From Nemophila menziesii (Eukaryota > Streptophyta > Magnoliopsida > Boraginales > Hydrophyllaceae): a stretch of DNA of 64,000 bases. Where the stretch lies: contig JARWIR010000002.1 in NCBI GenBank assembly GCA_029959085.1, positions 41,164,233 to 41,228,232 of the forward strand. Direction: 5' to 3'. Made by a program: the position numbers and the translations under genes. The notes beneath the pieces are model-generated. The model saw only the letters and a list, made by a program, of their open reading frames with translations, was not told the DNA's origin and made no database searches. Position 1 is the stretch's first letter. Each line of letters starts with the position of its first letter. This document shows positions 21,647-32,560 of the stretch, in pieces.

Positions 21647-22425
21647 ATGGATAATCAACGGTTAGAGCTAGGTTTTCCTAGCAAATTTCGAGTTCAACGC
21701 ATTGGGATTCGCGTCCCAACTATCCAAGCCGTTAGATTCAAGCCTGATCCTGATTTAATTAATCAATTCGCGAGCTATGGGAAATTTAATGGTGATACAA
21801 ATCAAGATCCGGATAGATCTATTAAAAAATTCTTGCAATTCTGTGATGCCTACATTAATGAAGGTGTTACCCAAGAACAGATGTATTATTTAATGTTTCA
21901 ATTTTTCTTGACCGGGAAAGCAAGTGATTGGTTAGATGATCAACCTCCCGAGCTTGTACCAAATTGGGACAAGCTTCAAGAAAGATTCCTCGATAAATTT
22001 TATCCTACAAGTATGCGAGTGAATGAACTATTGGAGCCTATGAATTTCTTACAAGAGGCCGGAGACAGTGTTGGCGAAGCATGGACGAGATTTAAAAGAT
22101 GTTGGCAAGATGTCCACTACATGGGTACACGCCACAATTACAATTATCCATATTCTATAATGGACTCAATAGAGAGTCAAGGCTGAGAGCAGATAATATG
22201 GGTCGTGGTAATTTTGTCTCTATGGATCCAAAAGAAGCAAAAAGTGGTATGGAAACAATCATTGAGAACAACATGAGTTGGCCACAAGAACAAACTCCTA
22301 CCACTAACGAAGAAGAAGAAGCGAGGATTTCAAGCTTGCAAGATCAAATACAACAACTCGCTATAACCGTTAAGGAAAGCATCCCAAAGCCACCTCAACA
22401 GTTATACCTGCAAGAACAAGCCTGA
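21647..22425 (+). pseudogene. gag of gypsy element 2, N-terminal and capsid part
   Basis: ATG at 21647. Retrotrans_gag signature: FLQFCDAYINEGVTQEQMYY, DDQPPELVPNWDKLQERFL, and FLQEAGDSVGEAWTRFKRC. The frame ends at 22186; the continuation (PQLQLSIFYNGLNRESRLRA, DNMGRGNFVSMDPKEA) is one frame over, starting near 22100 and running to 22425. One single-base frameshift explains the break. The family normally assembles the virus-like particle in the cytoplasm. Confidence 0.85.
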
Positions 22426-22553
22426 AAATCACGCTAATCATCCACCGGGCTGCAATATACATAATGTAAGTCAAGCTCAAATCACGTCCTCAAGAAGAAA
22501 TCACTGAGTTAAAAGAGACTATTAGTCAATTCATTAACTTCTCGAAGGATAAT

Positions 22554-23129
22554 ATGAGCAGACTTGAATCAAAGATCGATGCATTAGTAGTGCAAAGCCT
22601 GCAACAAGAGAATCAAGATTTGAAACAACATAATCAACTTTTAGAGAAGAATGTAATGCGGCTCACTACAATCATAGAACAAATGCAAAGTCAACTCCTA
22701 CAATTGACCCAAGATACATTATCTAACATGAAGAAGATCCAATACGTTGACGAAAAGGTTAGGACTATTAGTCTTCAAGCTAAAAAGATCAAGGAAACGC
22801 CACCATCTTCCTCAAAAGGGGATGTCCTATCAAACAAATCAAACGTAACTCGGATGAACTTAGATGAGATTATTGTTGAAGACTGGGTTGAAGAAGTTGA
22901 ACACGATGAAAGTAAGAAGCCAAGAGTGATTGATGAACCAATAATTGAAGAGAGAAGTAGAGCAAGACAACCACCCATACATTGCCACTATCCCGCTTAT
23001 CCAAAGGAGCAACAACAGAAGTGTATAGAGGCGTTAAAACAAGTTAAAATTAACGTCCATTTACTCAAAGCTATGGAAGGAAGGCGAAACTATGATCGAT
23101 TCTTTATGGAGGCACTCTCCAATAAATAA
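22554..23129 (+). pseudogene. gag C-terminal coiled-coil region, gypsy element 2
   Basis: 191-residue open frame. The first 80 residues form a Leu/Gln heptad-rich coil (SRLESKIDALVVQSLQQENQ, then LLEKNVMRLTTIIEQMQSQL). An acidic stretch (IIVEDWVEEVEHDE) and a PPIHCHYPAYPKEQQ box precede the protease. It is separated from the upstream gag by a short interval with stops (22426-22553). A zinc knuckle like that of element 1 is not seen. Confidence 0.75.
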
Positions 23130-23150
23130 AGGTTCACAAGATCCAAATCT

Positions 23151-23894
23151 GTGACACTCAATGAAGGGATATCAGCACAATTTCAACAAAGATTACCACC
23201 GAAGCTTAAAGATCCTGGAGGTTTCAACCTCCCAATCAAAATAGGTGGAATATTTCATGGAAAAGCCATGTGTGATTTAGGGGCAAGTGTGAATATCATG
23301 CCCAAAAGTATATTCAAGAAGATTGGTATGAGTGATGCAATACCGACATCCGTAATCTTACAACTTGCGGATCAATCAACAACAAAGCCGTGGGGAGTAA
23401 TTGAGGATGTACTCGTCCAAGTAGGTAACCTTGTTATTCCCGCGGACTTTATTATTCTTGACTATAAAGCAGATAAGAACGTCTCATTCATTCTTGGGCG
23501 TCCATTCCTAGCCACCAGCGATACTATAGTGAATGTGAATGAAGGAACCGTGACTCTCCGTATTGAAAATAACTCTAAAACGTTCTATGTTTCGGGAAAG
23601 AAGAAAAAGAAAAATGAGTCAAAAGAACTATATCCAATCAGAGTTGTAACCAAGAAGCCAGAACCTGTAAGCCCCCAAGAAACAATGGAGAAAAAGATTG
23701 AGTTTGGGGTAGGAGACGAGGTGGCATGGAAACCTCCCAATCCTAAACATAACAGTTCTTGGAAGGGGCCATATGTTATCACGCAAATCATCTCAGAAGG
23801 AGTGGTCGAAATAAAAGCTATCGAAGATTGCAAGCTCAGATTGGAAAGTGTTAATCATCTCACTCACTGCTGGGGAGGCTATAAAAAGAAATAA
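23151..23894 (+). CDS. Protease fused to integrase C-terminal GPY/F module, gypsy element 2
   Basis: 247-residue intact frame. Residues about 17-130 are a retropepsin: MCDLGASVNIMPKSIF with the catalytic-loop aspartate, then ILGRPFLATSDTIVNV near residue 115. Residues about 180-245 read FGVGDEVAWKPPNP, SSWKGPYVITQIISEGVVEI and a final HCWGGYKKK, which resembles the C-terminal end of gypsy integrases (GPY/F region). The reverse transcriptase, RNase H and integrase core that normally lie between are gone, yet the frame is continuous. Either an in-frame internal deletion or a stable non-autonomous design would explain it. Confidence 0.8.
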   Translation: MTLNEGISAQFQQRLPPKLKDPGGFNLPIKIGGIFHGKAMCDLGASVNIMPKSIFKKIGMSDAIPTSVILQLADQSTTKPWGVIEDVLVQVGNLVIPADFIILDYKADKNVSFILGRPFLATSDTIVNVNEGTVTLRIENNSKTFYVSGKKKKKNESKELYPIRVVTKKPEPVSPQETMEKKIEFGVGDEVAWKPPNPKHNSSWKGPYVITQIISEGVVEIKAIEDCKLRLESVNHLTHCWGGYKKK

Positions 23895-26800
23895 CCGAGG
23901 TAACTCATCTAACTTTGAAAGACGTAAAACAAAAGTGCCTTTGGGAGACATTCCATAGTAGTTTTTTTTTTAAGTTTTTAGTTTATTTTAGATTAGTTGT
24001 TTTTAGTTGATATTGCGTATTTGAGAAAGGTATTAGTGTTTTTGGATGTTAGGTATTAAAGAAATCGAGTTTGGGAAGCGAAAACAATTTTTTTTTGGAA
24101 AATTCAGATCATACCTCCGGTATACCGCGCAACCCCGCTGAAAAAAAAATAAAAAATTCTGGACACAATCTGAGAAAACTTCGGCAAGTGATATCTTTGC
24201 GCTCGGATGTCGGAATCAGGTTATCATTGAGCCGAAACTGCATAACTTTTTGAGATCTAGCTATTGGGGAGATTTTCGTTCTCGACCGGTATGCCGGCCA
24301 GAACTCCGGTATGCCGGCCAGAAAACCCGTAATACGGGTAGGTGACTCGGGTTTTAAGCCGTGAGGTAAAATTTTAAAAGCCAAAACTCCGGTATACCGG
24401 GCCCCATGGCCGGTATACCACCCGACAACGCTGGAGAGAGTAAATTTTCGTGTTTTTTGGGTTATAAGGGAGAAGAGGTTGCTCTATTACGATTTTTTTT
24501 CAATCCTTAAGCTTCTCCTTCTTCCCCAAACCTCTCCCAACTCCATTAAAGCTTCAACAAACCTTCACCCAACATCAAAACACTACCAAATCACCATGAA
24601 TTCTCATCCAAATCATTCCCTACATCATTACAAAGAAGATTCAATCACCCAAATCATATCAAAACACCTAGAAACCAAGAATCAAAGCCATAAATTTCAA
24701 AATCTTTTTCTAAAAATCCTTAAACCCACATTAGCAAACCTTGATTCAATCATACGCACATGGAGATTTGTCATCCTAACACCTTTCCTAATCCAATTAA
24801 AGCTTGTTCCACCTATGATCAAGAGTTACAAATTTCAAGAGTGTTCAAAGCTTTTTGTTGGGGGTCAAAAGAGATGATGAAGAGATGATAGAGATATTAC
24901 CAAGTGTTAAGGGATATGAAGAATCAAAGCAAGGTATTGGGTAAGATCAAGAAGATTTCAATTGAGATGGGTACTAGTTCGGGAATAATTACAAGGTAAA
25001 TCAGATCAAGAGAATAGAGGAAAGCTAGTTGTGGTGATTTCAAAGACCAAAAAGGTTTAAACTTTCATAAGGAATACACTACAACCTCTACAATCCATAG
25101 TCCTTTAACTAACATGAACAAAAGATTCTGGGACGCTAGTAGCTGTGTTCAAAACATATTCCTGGATAAGCATTGTCACATGAGAAAGTATTCGTAAGCA
25201 AAGTTGGAAGAAGATAAACAAGAGATTTCTAGAGTGTGATTGATTGGGATGGAGCATAAGAAGATGTCAGGGAAGGCGAAATTGGTGATACATAGAAATT
25301 TACATACATGGAAAGCACTGCACCCTACTCCGGGTACTGATCAGGCGAGGTAAATAGCCTCGAAGAGTATGTTTTCTTTCTTCCTAACCTTTTCTATATG
25401 TGCAATATCTGTAAAATTTTAATTTTCTTTTATTTTATTTTCGAGTCTTTTCGAGTCGTGGGGACACGACTCATTTTTGAGTTGGGTGTGTGGGAATTCG
25501 TTGTCTCTCATCTCCATTTTTTAGGTTTTTTAGGTAAAATTTAATTTTTTATGGGAAGGATTAGATGTATGTAGAGTGTGTTTAATAGCTTGAAAGCATA
25601 AGCTCAGTAAGTTAATGATAGGAAGTAGTATGTTTATGAGCTGCTTTATTTTGTATGCTTTGAGTATTTGCAGGAAAACACACATTGATAGTAAAGATAT
25701 GATTAGTAAGCAATGCGATAGAAAGTATGTTCGATCTCAGGGAGCCTTGAGTGGTTTGTAGGCCGTGAGATCCAAGCTATTTGACAAACCCATTTGATGA
25801 AAGTGCTAAAGGTAAGAAAATAACGAAATTACATGGTGTAGAAAATGATTAAGGAAGTTCTTTCATATTGAAGCCACTTGAAGCCTTTTTATACCTTCTC
25901 ACCTTGTTATTTGATTTAATATTTTATATCCTTCTCAGCCCCTTCTAGACTTTCTAAAGCCTTTTTATTTAGCCACATTACAAGCCATATCCATTTAGAT
26001 TTTAGGAATTTTCCATATGACCCGCACTCGAATCGCGATGCATAGACAATTGTTTTACAGCTTGAGTTTGGGGTGGTGGGTCCACCATTATGGGAATTGT
26101 TATTGGGTTGGGATTTTTGAGCTAATTAATTGTGTTATGTTATTATAATAATGATGATTCACAAGTTTATATTGTAACCTTTGCCGGGGTAATAGTGAAT
26201 GAAAAAGAAGCTACGAGCTAAATTTGGCAACAAGGGCATAAAAAGAAAAGAAAAAATATATATATGAAAAAATAGTGTGATATCTCAACATTAAAAAGAG
26301 AGTCATAGCTGTAATGATCTGAAAAGAAAATATATATTTGGACCGGCAAAGTGGAATTTTTATGTGAACATATTATGCTTTAATTGGGTTATTAGGGATG
26401 CTACTTTGTGCATCAAGGATTCATTGGGTTGAGTGAGAAACGTTTTTTGAGAGTAACTCAAGCTCTAGGGCGATTCGTTGATGGCTAGTGAGGAGTGAGG
26501 CAAAAGCTCCCTCTAAATTATCCAAAAATACTTATCAACCGTCCCTAAGCCTAAATTACAACCTTAACGACCTTTTTATTCTTTGCTATGTAATTGAGAA
26601 GTGATTGAGCCAATAGAGAGTAGTTAGGGGTGGATCTTTGGATACTAGTGAGGTTCGATGAACAATCTATAGAATCCTTGGTGAACTGAGTAAAGTTCTT
26701 CTCCTTCTTACATTGCGAAGCTAATCTAATCTTGAATTCAAACCGTGTTGACTGTGGATATGAGAAGTGTACATGTATGTAGTTAGTAGATATTATTACA

Positions 26801-26935
26801 TGAAATTTTCTGAGTAGTTTCTTTGAGTCTATTCTCCATACTCTGCTATCTTTCTTCCCTCTGTGCTTAATTGACCTAGGTGTGTATTTAGAGACTTCCC
26901 TTTGTTTTTATCTTTATTCTATTGGGACGATACAA
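23895..26935. other. Non-coding 3' internal region of gypsy element 2
   Basis: About 3 kb with no supported gene; short frames at 24071-24253 and 24479-24877 are not protein-like beyond chance. 24110-24430 holds a GC-rich palindrome cluster. 26450-26935 resembles 1-400, 39403-39800 and 57763-58160 (CGTCCCTAAGCC, GTGGATATGAG-type text), so this is the conserved tail leading to the polypurine tract in this element group. Confidence 0.55.
24112..24424. repeat. Cluster of CCGGTATACCGG-type palindromes
   Basis: Five occurrences of (CT)CCGGTATRCCGG or a half-degenerate form at about 24116, 24286, 24309, 24390 and 24410, with two exact copies of CCGGTATGCCGGCCAGAA. An ACCCGTAATACGGGT palindrome lies between. 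The block stands out as GC-rich in AT-rich surroundings. Possible roles are RNA structure or a protein-binding array; neither is shown. Confidence 0.65.
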
Positions 26936-26952
26936 CTTTGAGTTGGGGGTCT
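26936..26952 (+). other. Polypurine tract before 3' LTR
   Basis: TTTGAGTTGGGGGTCT directly precedes the TGATGTCTCC LTR start. It is the expected plus-strand primer position for a gypsy element, and a near copy (TTTGAGTTGGCGGG) lies at the same place in the 1, 39403 and 57763 elements. Confidence 0.6.
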
Positions 26953-28428
26953 TGATGTCTCCTCATTTGTGATGAATTAATATTAAGATGAGACATCATT
27001 TTTAGTGATTTAGGAAGTCATTTAGTCGATTTTCTTGAGAAATAGTGCACTTTCCTATTTTGAGTCTTGATTTAGTAAAATAATATTTTTAGAGCATATT
27101 AGGTTTAATTATTTATTTAGTGTGAAGCTTTAAAGATAATTATGGAGATTAATTAGAGTCCAAGTCAAAGACTAAAAGATATGGAAAGAGATAAGCATGG
27201 TAATTGGAGATAGAAGAAAACAGAGTTCAATTAGGAAAATGAAAAGCTGCCAAATAAATCTGAAATTCTGCAGCTACGTTAAAGAACTGATGATAACTCC
27301 AAAACCGAGCCGATATCGGAAGATCCCTTTTCAGGGACGTAGATAATTGGTAAACACAAGTCAGCAGTAATTATCCTTATCTACCTACGAATTTGAGTTG
27401 GGCTAGGAGTCTAAAACTTTCCTTATCCTTCAAGAAAACGAATTAGGTCTTCCTAAACACTTATAAATACACCCTTATACCATTGTAAACATGTCCTTGC
27501 TCAGTTTCAAGCTTAGGCTTAGTCCTTACTTGTATTTTCTTAGTTTTAAATAATAGCTTAGTCCTTATATTTATTATTAATACTTAGTATCAAGCTATTC
27601 ATCCAAGAAGCAAGCTGACCTATAGAGGAAGACAAGAAGCAAGAAGTTGGAGAGTGACAAACTCCTCTTCTACGTCTCACCTTCTCTATATTTAGGGTAA
27701 TTAGCTATAGATTTATGCTTCACCATATTTCTAAGCTTTTATTTTGTAAGTTTTACTTTTAATTGTTGGGTTATTATTTTGTCTTTAAATTCATAAATAC
27801 AATTTGTTATTTTAATTGATTGAGCTTGGCGTATATTGTTATTATGTTTTTGGACTTATTGTTACAACCTTAGAATTGGCCAATCTTAGGATTATTCTTA
27901 GTTATTGACAACACCACATAATCGTCTAGTTTTGATCTTTTGCCTAACTAGATAGCCATAGAGGTTTGATTTAATCACCAATCATTACTCAGGAATCCCT
28001 AGTAGTGGAGAGGTTGCTCCTAAGCCTAATAGAGGCTAGGTAGAAGTTAGAATCCTGGTTAATATATAATTCTTAATCTGTGACAGGTTAGAATAACAAC
28101 TTAGTAAAATAGACTCATATTAGTGACCCTAATCTAATAGACTTACATCCAAATTTATTTAGCTGTATTCTTATTTATTATTTCTCATCAGATAGTTAAT
28201 CATATTATTTTATCTTTTTATATTTTATTCTAAAACATATAAACTCATCTACGCTTGTTAAATATAAGTAGATCTAAAAGATACAATCCCTGCGAACGAA
28301 CTTGACTTATCATTAAAACTTGAAAATGATCTGTGATACTTGCAGTGAGTTCCGTGGTTCTCAAGGGTGTGTGCTCTTTATTATTATCTTAATTTATCTA
28401 TTATTTTATCACACCTTTGCCCCCTCCA
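26953..28428 (+). mobile_element. 3' LTR of gypsy element 2 (1476 bp)
   Basis: Begins TGATGTCTCC and ends CCCCCTCCA, near-identical over its length to 18872-20356 apart from a small rearrangement near 27330-27390. It is followed by CTTATACATATTAG, a one-base variant of the CATAT target duplication, and by the same flank that follows the solo LTR. Confidence 0.85.
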
Positions 28429-28880
28429 CTTATACATATTAGATAGGAAGAGACAAGAACCATAAGAGGGCTTCTCTGACAACCTTGAAATAATTCAAGG
28501 TATCAAGCATGAGTCGGCAGTCAGATGGAGGCTCGGACCATGGATCACGCAGATCAAGAAGCTGGCAACAGAAGTTGGTCTGGTTTGTTTTGAACATATT
28601 CCGCACTGGTTTAATGGTCGAGAAGACATTTTAGCAAAAGAAACCAGGCACAGGGCATCAAGGGAACAAGATTTATTGACAAATGTGGTATGTCAATTTT
28701 TCTAACTAGGAATAAGTTAATTTTCGATGTAGTTATCTGAAATTTCTTAGGCGTAAAAAAAATACGCCTAGAATTATCCCAAAAAAAAGAGAAAAAATTA
28801 CTTTTAGAAGCCTAAAAAACCAAAAATTTCTTTAGAAAGTCCTAACTAAAAAATCATTCTAACAGAGACCTAAGTTTTAT
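28429..28880 (+). pseudogene. RNase H-like fragment and flank, second copy after the 3' LTR
   Basis: Copy of 20357-20810, including the same GAGGGCTTCTCTG deletion. Keeps LATEVGLVCFEHIP and LAKETRHRASRE. At 28880 the sequence jumps to DNA corresponding to about 50020 in S5, omitting roughly 2 kb. Confidence 0.55.
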
Positions 28881-29467
28881 AAAATATAGGGATTTGTTTG
28901 GTAATAAACTAACATTGCCCCTGAACTCTCTTGGTCTCAAAAAAACCCCTACTCAGCCCATGTAAGTTACTAATAGTTCTTTTAATTAACTTAAGTTAAG
29001 AATAACGATTCAGTATCATCTTCCACTATCTTTCACCAACTCAGTGAAGAAGGTGAGGTTTCTCAGTACACTAAGCAAATTTTTTATGTTATACTATTGT
29101 GCATATATATATATATATGCATAATTGTATACTAGTGATAAGCCTATTAAATATAAACATAAGCGTATATAAGTATAAAATCTAGAGTAAATCTAATTGA
29201 TCATTAATTATAAATATTTACTAAATTAGAAAAAATGTTAACATAGATATGATGCTTTCAACATTTTATATTCTGCATAGGTCCATCTACACAGGTCAAG
29301 AATAAGGTCAATGGCCATGTCATTTCAATTTGCCATCAAGAATACTAAGAATGATTGTAAGATTTAGTAATTGATCTTGTTGTACAATACATGTTTTTGC
29401 TGTATATACTTATTATGTAATACATGAAAGAAAGTTTGATGTACTTTATTCTTGGTTTTTTTAATAG
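28881..29467. other. Upstream region of zinc-finger copy 2
   Basis: Matches 50020-50649 of S5, with a short (TA)n tract at 29107-29119 where S5 has a long one. It ends with a T-rich stretch and TTTTTTAATAG, a good 3' splice site. No promoter elements can be placed with confidence, and no upstream coding exon was identified. Confidence 0.45.
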
Positions 29468-29881
29468 GCCACTATCCCTGATACTACTGGGAGCAAATCT
29501 CCTGCTCCGATCTCGCGAACCCAAATTGGGAATCAGCCTGTGACGATATACAAAGAATGTTTGAAAAACCACGTTGCGTCAACAACGGAAATGCAGTTCA
29601 TGGATGCATGGAGTACCTACCCTGAATTACTCCTTTTCCAACTGATATATCCGCCATTGTTTGTGCGGCTTGTGGTTGTCACAGTAACTTCCAATGTAAG
29701 GAAGAGATGCTCCTTCCTCCACGCTCGTGTCAAAGTTGTAAGTCCACCCGTTGATGGTGATAAATTATTAATAAATGAAGATATTGTAATCTTCACTGAA
29801 AGGAGTGTCCAAATTATTACATGTAAAAGAGAGAAAATGAGAAACGTGAAACCAAAAAGTCAAAAGAAGAACAAGAATTGA
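29468..29881 (+). pseudogene. ZF-HD/MIF-like copy 2; reading frame open but zinc-finger core out of frame
   Basis: From the acceptor, one frame runs unbroken to TGA at about 29879: ATIPDTTGSKSPAPISRTQ, then VTIYKECLKNHVAS, the true start of a ZF-HD domain with its Cys and His. After that the frame diverges: the core (GNAVHGCMEYL, then VCAACGCHSNF) lies in another frame, and the open frame instead encodes a hydrophobic peptide (ELLLFQLIYPPLFVRLVVVT). It returns to the ancestral frame at ARVKVVSPPVDGDKLL and ends QKKNKN. Two compensating indels explain this. CHRNF has become CHSNF in the hidden frame, so the core is also decaying. GTAAGT at 29738 could splice to 30378. Confidence 0.7.
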
Positions 29882-30377
29882 TGTTTAGAATATAGATTGA
29901 GTAATTCAAAAAGAATTTTTATGGTGTACTATTAGTTTGAAAAGTATTTGATGCTTTATTATTTTAATTTAAATTATGCTAGAGCATATGTTATAAAAAA
30001 ACAATAATTGAACTTTTGGAACAAGAAAAACAATAATTGAAGTAATACCTTTTGATTAGTATTTGTTCTTATCCATCGTCTTCTTTGCTCATGCTTGATT
30101 GAGCTTTTACGCCAGACACACAGGATTACTAAATTTCATAGATGGACTGTGAAGAAGCACATTCAGATGCGCCTTCAACACTCTAGCATCTAATTATATT
30201 GGAATTATTCATCAGTCTCTTAGATGTTGTAGAGACGACCAAGGTAATATTATATACCTTTTGATAAAGTAATATTTTTAAAGTTGTCACAAAATCTTTT
30301 TTGTTTGTTTTTTCTTTTTTCATATACCACCTTGTTCTAAAGATTATAGTCACTTATATATGTAATATGTTCAACAG

Positions 30378-30503
30378 GTGACTCATAATGAGCAATTATC
30401 AAGGAATAAAGATATTGATATCCCACTGGAAGGAGTGACAAAATTCTTACATGAAAATAAAAGAGAAAATGATGAACGTGAAGCCAAAAAGTCAAAAAAA
30501 TAA
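30378..30503 (+). CDS. Small charged terminal exon, S3 (41 residues)
   Basis: Acceptor TTCAACAG at 30377; VTHNEQLSRNKDIDIPLEGV then FLHENKRENDEREAKKSKK and TAA. Shortened relative to S1 and S2 by a base change in a poly-A stretch. An in-phase splice from 29738 would join it to zinc-finger copy 2. Confidence 0.35.
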   Translation: MTHNEQLSRNKDIDIPLEGVTKFLHENKRENDEREAKKSKK

Positions 30504-31690
30504 GAAATGGTCTCCGAAGAGGAGAAAGAAACTGTTTAGAATATAGATTGAGTAATTCACAAATCCATTCTATGGTGTACTATTATTTTGCAAAGTATTT
30601 TTTGCTTTATTATTTTACTTCAGATTTAAATTTAGCAAGATCTATGTAACTTTTATTGTTTTTGAAAAGTAACTAGATTTATCCAAAACCAAAGGGAACA
30701 TATATTGTAAGAACAAACAATAATTGAACGAATACCTTTAATAAGTATTTGTTCTTATCCATTGTCTTTGTTCCTCATGTATAGAGCTCTTACACCATTT
30801 AGAATAAGTCGCAGCTCCATCAGACATAATAGAATGTATACAACATCATTTCCAAGTGGAAAAGGGCAGACAAGGAGGTTTTGGCTATGAAAGGTACACC
30901 ATGACCTCCACCATTACTCAGCAACTTGTTCCTTTATTAAGTGATTTTAATTTTTTTTTAATCTCCTTACACTTCGTGTGAATAATGTAGGAACTTGTAT
31001 AAATGACAACCTTACACAATTTCCTACATTAGCTATTCATAGATTCATTTATTAGATTGTCTTTGATGTATTACTTAATAATAAAGCTTCAAAGGAACCT
31101 ACCTTAGTTTTTGTTCAAGTTTTAAATTATATAATAGAGAATCTCAAATCATGTATGTCAGATTTAGGAAATTTTTTTGAATTTAATGTAATTATATAAC
31201 TTAAGGCTATTTTTGTTCACCATTTTATGATGAGTTATTAATATAGTTGTTCGAGCATACCGGGTGACAATAAATGAGTAATTCAATATTACTTACAAAT
31301 AATTTACAAAATCTACTTGTGCTAAGAATAGAAGCGACTTGGTTTACATAATGCAACAAGAGATTATGGTAATCTAGAATAAATATCTTCTTCATGAGTG
31401 ATGAATTATCCTCTTATTGTTTGTTCAAGTGTCTCCTTGATTATTGTCAATTTCGGTGGTCCTACACTTTCACGATCAAGTTTACTTTTCAATAGCAATT
31501 TCATAACCAATTGTATTTTTATTTGCCACATTATATTGACTTAGATATGGCCGATGATAAGAATTTCCAAGCATTATACTCTCTCTAGTAGAAACCAAAG
31601 CTGATGTCATAGTAACCATAATTACGATTATTGGAGTAGCTGCTCCTTCATTCGTTTGAGATATATATTTTGGACCAACGTTTTCTAAAA
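30504..31690. other. S3 3' region with exon-like frames
   Basis: Parallels 6740-7880. The LTQFPTLAIHRF exon-like peptide (31010-31200) is interrupted by a stop after HRFIY. The minus frame corresponding to 52588-52860 is broken here by an in-frame stop. No intact gene. Confidence 0.35.
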
Positions 31691-32560
31691 ACTACAATGG
31701 TAAAAACCACTTATTTTATATCATACCCATAATAATGGGTTTGGACCCGGGATAGAACTAAGACTTATGGAGGAGTTAGAGTAACAATCGCCCATAGAGA
31801 AAAGAGTGGTTGATGTATGAGGTATTGGAGACCAATTTTATCGTTAAGAGGGAACATGTGGCTAAGGTCTTCTTCAAATAGGTTACAACAAATACTTAAG
31901 TATCCGAAAACGATAAAAAAATACATAAAGAAATAAAACTAAGTGGCAAAAAGCATGGACCACAGAGTGACTGAGTAGCGGGTCGCTAAGTAAAGAGTCA
32001 CTGAGTAGCGAGTTGCTAAGTAAAAAGTCACTAAGTATCAACACTATTCATCTCTAGCCAACACACAATGCCAACACCGGCTTTAGGGAGTATTTTCTCA
32101 TAGATTTTACTGAATATCGGTAATATTCATCTCTAATCACCACCGACATCGCCATAGAGCATACTTAGTGATTCAATGAGTACGAAAAAGTCACTGGGTA
32201 TACTCAATAATATATTGAGTATATTCAGCAATTTACTTAGTATGTGAAGTAAATCACTGAGTATGCTTAGTGAATTCTCAAAGTATTCCCTAAAATACGG
32301 TGAATTGACACAAAAATAAAGTAGAAAATTGTACAAAATTTATTTTTATTATATAAAAGAATATTACAACCCTTACTAAAAAAATCCAAACTAAATATTA
32401 CACAAGTTACATTCCTTAAAGAGATATAAAATTCCAATAATACAAAAAAAACAATCTCACCTGCCATGAACAAACACAAAAGTTCGTTGAGCTTAGCTTG
32501 GACCTTCGAAATTCAGCCTCAGCTGCCATGGAAGTCGAACAAAAGCTCCAAAATTAACTC
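31691..32560. repeat. S3 flank with GTCACTGAG/GCTAAGTAA repeats
   Basis: Copy of 7884-8661 with the site at 32490 (GAGCTTAGCTTGGACC) empty. Imperfect tandem repeats at 31960-32040 and 32160-32280 include CACTGAGTAGCGGGTCGC and TCACTGAGTATGCTTAGTG. No coding region supported. Confidence 0.55.

Larger units (their letters stand above)
21576..26952 (+). mobile_element. Internal region of non-autonomous gypsy element 2 (gag-PR-IN tail)
   Basis: Runs from just upstream of gag to the polypurine tract before the LTR at 26953. It encodes gag, protease and an integrase C-terminal module, but no reverse transcriptase, RNase H or integrase core. About 3 kb of non-coding DNA follows, including a palindrome cluster. 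The 5' LTR and primer-binding site are missing because unit DNA abuts gag directly. Confidence 0.8.

Noticed and set aside
18872..28428. A single full-length LTR retrotransposon spanning both long LTRs
   Set aside because: The first LTR is followed by its target duplication and unit DNA, not by a primer-binding site, and unit DNA continues to about 21565. The two LTRs belong to separate copies.
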